This document shows positions 62,748 through 64,000 of a stretch of 64,000 bases of DNA, one piece after another (the stretch's first letter is position 1; the number at the start of each line of letters is the position of its first letter). This DNA is from Permianibacter sp046297695 (GTDB taxonomy: Bacteria > Pseudomonadota > Gammaproteobacteria > Enterobacterales > Permianibacteraceae). The stretch lies in NCBI GenBank assembly GCA_046297695.1, contig JBKBHF010000002.1, positions 1 through 64,000 of the forward strand, in the 5' to 3' direction. Position numbers and translations under genes: made by a program. The notes under the pieces are model-generated. The model worked only from the letters and a program-made list of their open reading frames with translations, was not told where the DNA came from and searched no databases.

Positions 62748-62761
62748 AGGACTTAAGTCCT
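62748..62761. promoter_or_regulatory. 14-bp perfect palindrome before the TonB receptor
   Basis: AGGACTTAAGTCCT is a perfect dyad 30 bases before the receptor start and 20 before its ribosome site. It lacks a loop and so is more likely a protein-binding operator than a hairpin. Confidence 0.5.
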
Positions 62762-62791
62762 AATAAAAAACAACAACGCAGGAGCCTCGCC

Positions 62792-64000
62792 ATGTCGAAG
62801 AACAAGAGCCACCGCCAGCTGTCGTCCACGTCCCGGTTTCGCCCGGCCACGCTGCGCCTGGCCATATTGACCGGCCTGTTGCCCCTGTCGGCGCTGGCCG
62901 CGGAGCCGGAAACCACGGACAGCGAAAGCGCCAGCAAGAACGCCGCCGATGCGGTCATCGAGGTCACCGCACAGAAACGCACCGAACGCATCCAGGACGT
63001 GCCGATCACGATGAATGCCTACTCGGAAGAAACCACCCGTAACCTCGGTGCGCTGAACATCAAGGACCTGGGCGACATCACCCCGGGCATGGACGCCAGC
63101 AACCTGTCGGTGACCCAGCCGCGCTTCAACTTGCGCGGCATCGGCACCACCGATTTTGGTATCGGTTCCGATCCGGCGGTTGCGGTCTACATCGACGGCG
63201 TCTATGTCGGCCGCAGCGGCGCCGCCCAGATGAATTTCAACGACATTGCCCGGGTCGAAATTTTGAAAGGTCCGCAGGGCACGCTGTTCGGCCGCAATGC
63301 CGGTGCCGGCGCCATCCACATCATCACCAAGAAACCGGGCGAAGAAACCGGCGGCAACCTGCGCGCGACCATTGGCGACTACGGCCGCCAGACCATCGAA
63401 GGAGCGGTCAACTTCTCCAACGACAGCGATCTGCATGGCCGGGTGTCGTTTGTCGACCACCAGCGTGACGGCTACATCGACCAGGACGGCAGCCAGGACA
63501 AGCTCGCCAACGAGAACAGCAGCGGCCTGCGCGCCCAGCTGCTGTGGAATGCCGGCCCCGATACCGATGTGCTGTTCCGCGCCGAGGCAGAAGCCACCGA
63601 TCAGGATGCGATTCAGGGCGCCAGCACCAACTGCGCGATCTCGAACTGCGATCCGTTTGGCGCCATCGCCACCGATCTGCCGCAGGAAGAAGTGCGAGAC
63701 TTGTGGGGCACCAGCGTCGAGATCGAACACCGGATGGAAAACAGCACGTTCACCTCGATCACGGCCTACCGCAGCTTCGACAGCAACAACTACGAAGAGG
63801 AAGACGGCAGCGCCGATCCGCGCTTCAACCTCGCCACCAACAACGTCGAGGAGTTCTCCGCCTTCAGCCAGGAACTGCGCTGGACCGGCAGCAACGACAA
63901 GCTCAGGTGGTCACTCGGCGCGATGTTCGCCGATGAAAAAGCCAAGCAGACCCACAACGTCCATGCCAGCACCGATGCCCTCGACTCGTTCTTCCTGTTC
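62792..64000 (+). CDS. TonB-dependent receptor, N-terminal part
   Basis: 403 codons are present and the frame runs out of the window. CAGGAG precedes the ATG. There is a long signal peptide (LRLAILTGLLPLSALAAEP), a TonB-box-like stretch (VIEVTAQKR), and the plug domain: VPITMNAYSEE, LRGIGTTDFGIGSDPAVAVY, VEILKGPQGTLFGRNAGAGA. Barrel strands start near residue 190. The LRGIG and GPQGTLFGRN forms are of the proteobacterial FecA/sucrose-receptor-like class rather than a siderophore type; ligand unknown. Divergent from the cytochrome operon. Confidence 0.92.
   Translation, partial: MSKNKSHRQLSSTSRFRPATLRLAILTGLLPLSALAAEPETTDSESASKNAADAVIEVTAQKRTERIQDVPITMNAYSEETTRNLGALNIKDLGDITPGMDASNLSVTQPRFNLRGIGTTDFGIGSDPAVAVYIDGVYVGRSGAAQMNFNDIARVEILKGPQGTLFGRNAGAGAIHIITKKPGEETGGNLRATIGDYGRQTIEGAVNFSNDSDLHGRVSFVDHQRDGYIDQDGSQDKLANENSSGLRAQLLWNAGPDTDVLFRAEAEATDQDAIQGASTNCAISNCDPFGAIATDLPQEEVRDLWGTSVEIEHRMENSTFTSITAYRSFDSNNYEEEDGSADPRFNLATNNVEEFSAFSQELRWTGSNDKLRWSLGAMFADEKAKQTHNVHASTDALDSFFLF

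Overview
The window is a 64 kb stretch of a GC-rich chromosome from a free-living gammaproteobacterium. Several gene orders match Pseudomonas and its relatives: mtaD-ubiG-mupP-yciK, pilS-pilR-thiO, leuC beside a divergent LysR gene, pabC-mltG-tmk-holB-pilZ-tatD, rpmF-plsX-fabH-fabD-fabG-acpP-fabF, and smc-zipA-ligA. There are REP-type palindromes like those of Pseudomonas, type IV pilus regulators, c-di-GMP proteins and a TonB-dependent receptor. Extra genes interrupt several of these orders, so it is probably not a Pseudomonas but a related or deeper lineage. No rRNA, tRNA, CRISPR array or intact mobile element was seen.

Layout. 1-6.5 kb (+): end of mtaD, ubiG, mupP, a hexose-6-phosphate mutarotase, a squalene-synthase-like protein, yciK, a diguanylate cyclase and a small Ycf46-N-like protein. 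6.5-11.8 kb: enoyl-CoA hydratase and M28 peptidase (-), glutathione peroxidase, slyX and an SDR (+), then a decayed IS5-family transposase. 11.4-19.6 kb: glnB and nadE (-), pilS-pilR and an unknown exported protein (+), thiO and a cyclic-nucleotide-domain protein (-). 19.6-25.1 kb: prc and gcdH (-), a lipoprotein (+), a 15-bp minisatellite, tatD (-). 25.2-35.8 kb (all -): the cell-growth block pilZ, holB, tmk, mltG, pabC, then fabF, acpP, fabG, a small membrane gene, fabD, fabH, plsX, rpmF, yceD. 35.9-41.3 kb: maf (+), leuB, an unknown gene, leuD and leuC (-), LysR regulator (+). 41.4-46.2 kb: sugar-kinase-like protein, zinc metalloprotease, an orphan ParA with an unknown partner, TonB-C-like lipoprotein, SemiSWEET. 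46.3-53.2 kb (-): ligA, zipA, smc, preceded by a cluster of DnaA-box sequences. 53.2-59.0 kb: large secreted BNR/PKD protein, FabH2-type synthase, small exported protein, TetR regulator. 59.1-64.0 kb: a translationally coupled three-gene operon (diheme cytochrome c, MauG/CcpA-like diheme peroxidase, right-handed beta-helix protein fused to cytochrome c) divergent from a truncated TonB-dependent receptor.

Most of the window is housekeeping: lipid synthesis, leucine synthesis, wall recycling and hydrolysis, replication and division. The least conventional part is the cytochrome/beta-helix operon beside the TonB receptor. It looks like a periplasmic redox system tied to uptake or processing of some extracellular substrate, and its function cannot be read from sequence alone. 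Other unusual items are the 15-bp minisatellites at two loci, the DnaA-box cluster upstream of smc, a good sigma-54 promoter candidate before the diguanylate cyclase, and small AT-richer genes inserted in the fab and leu operons.
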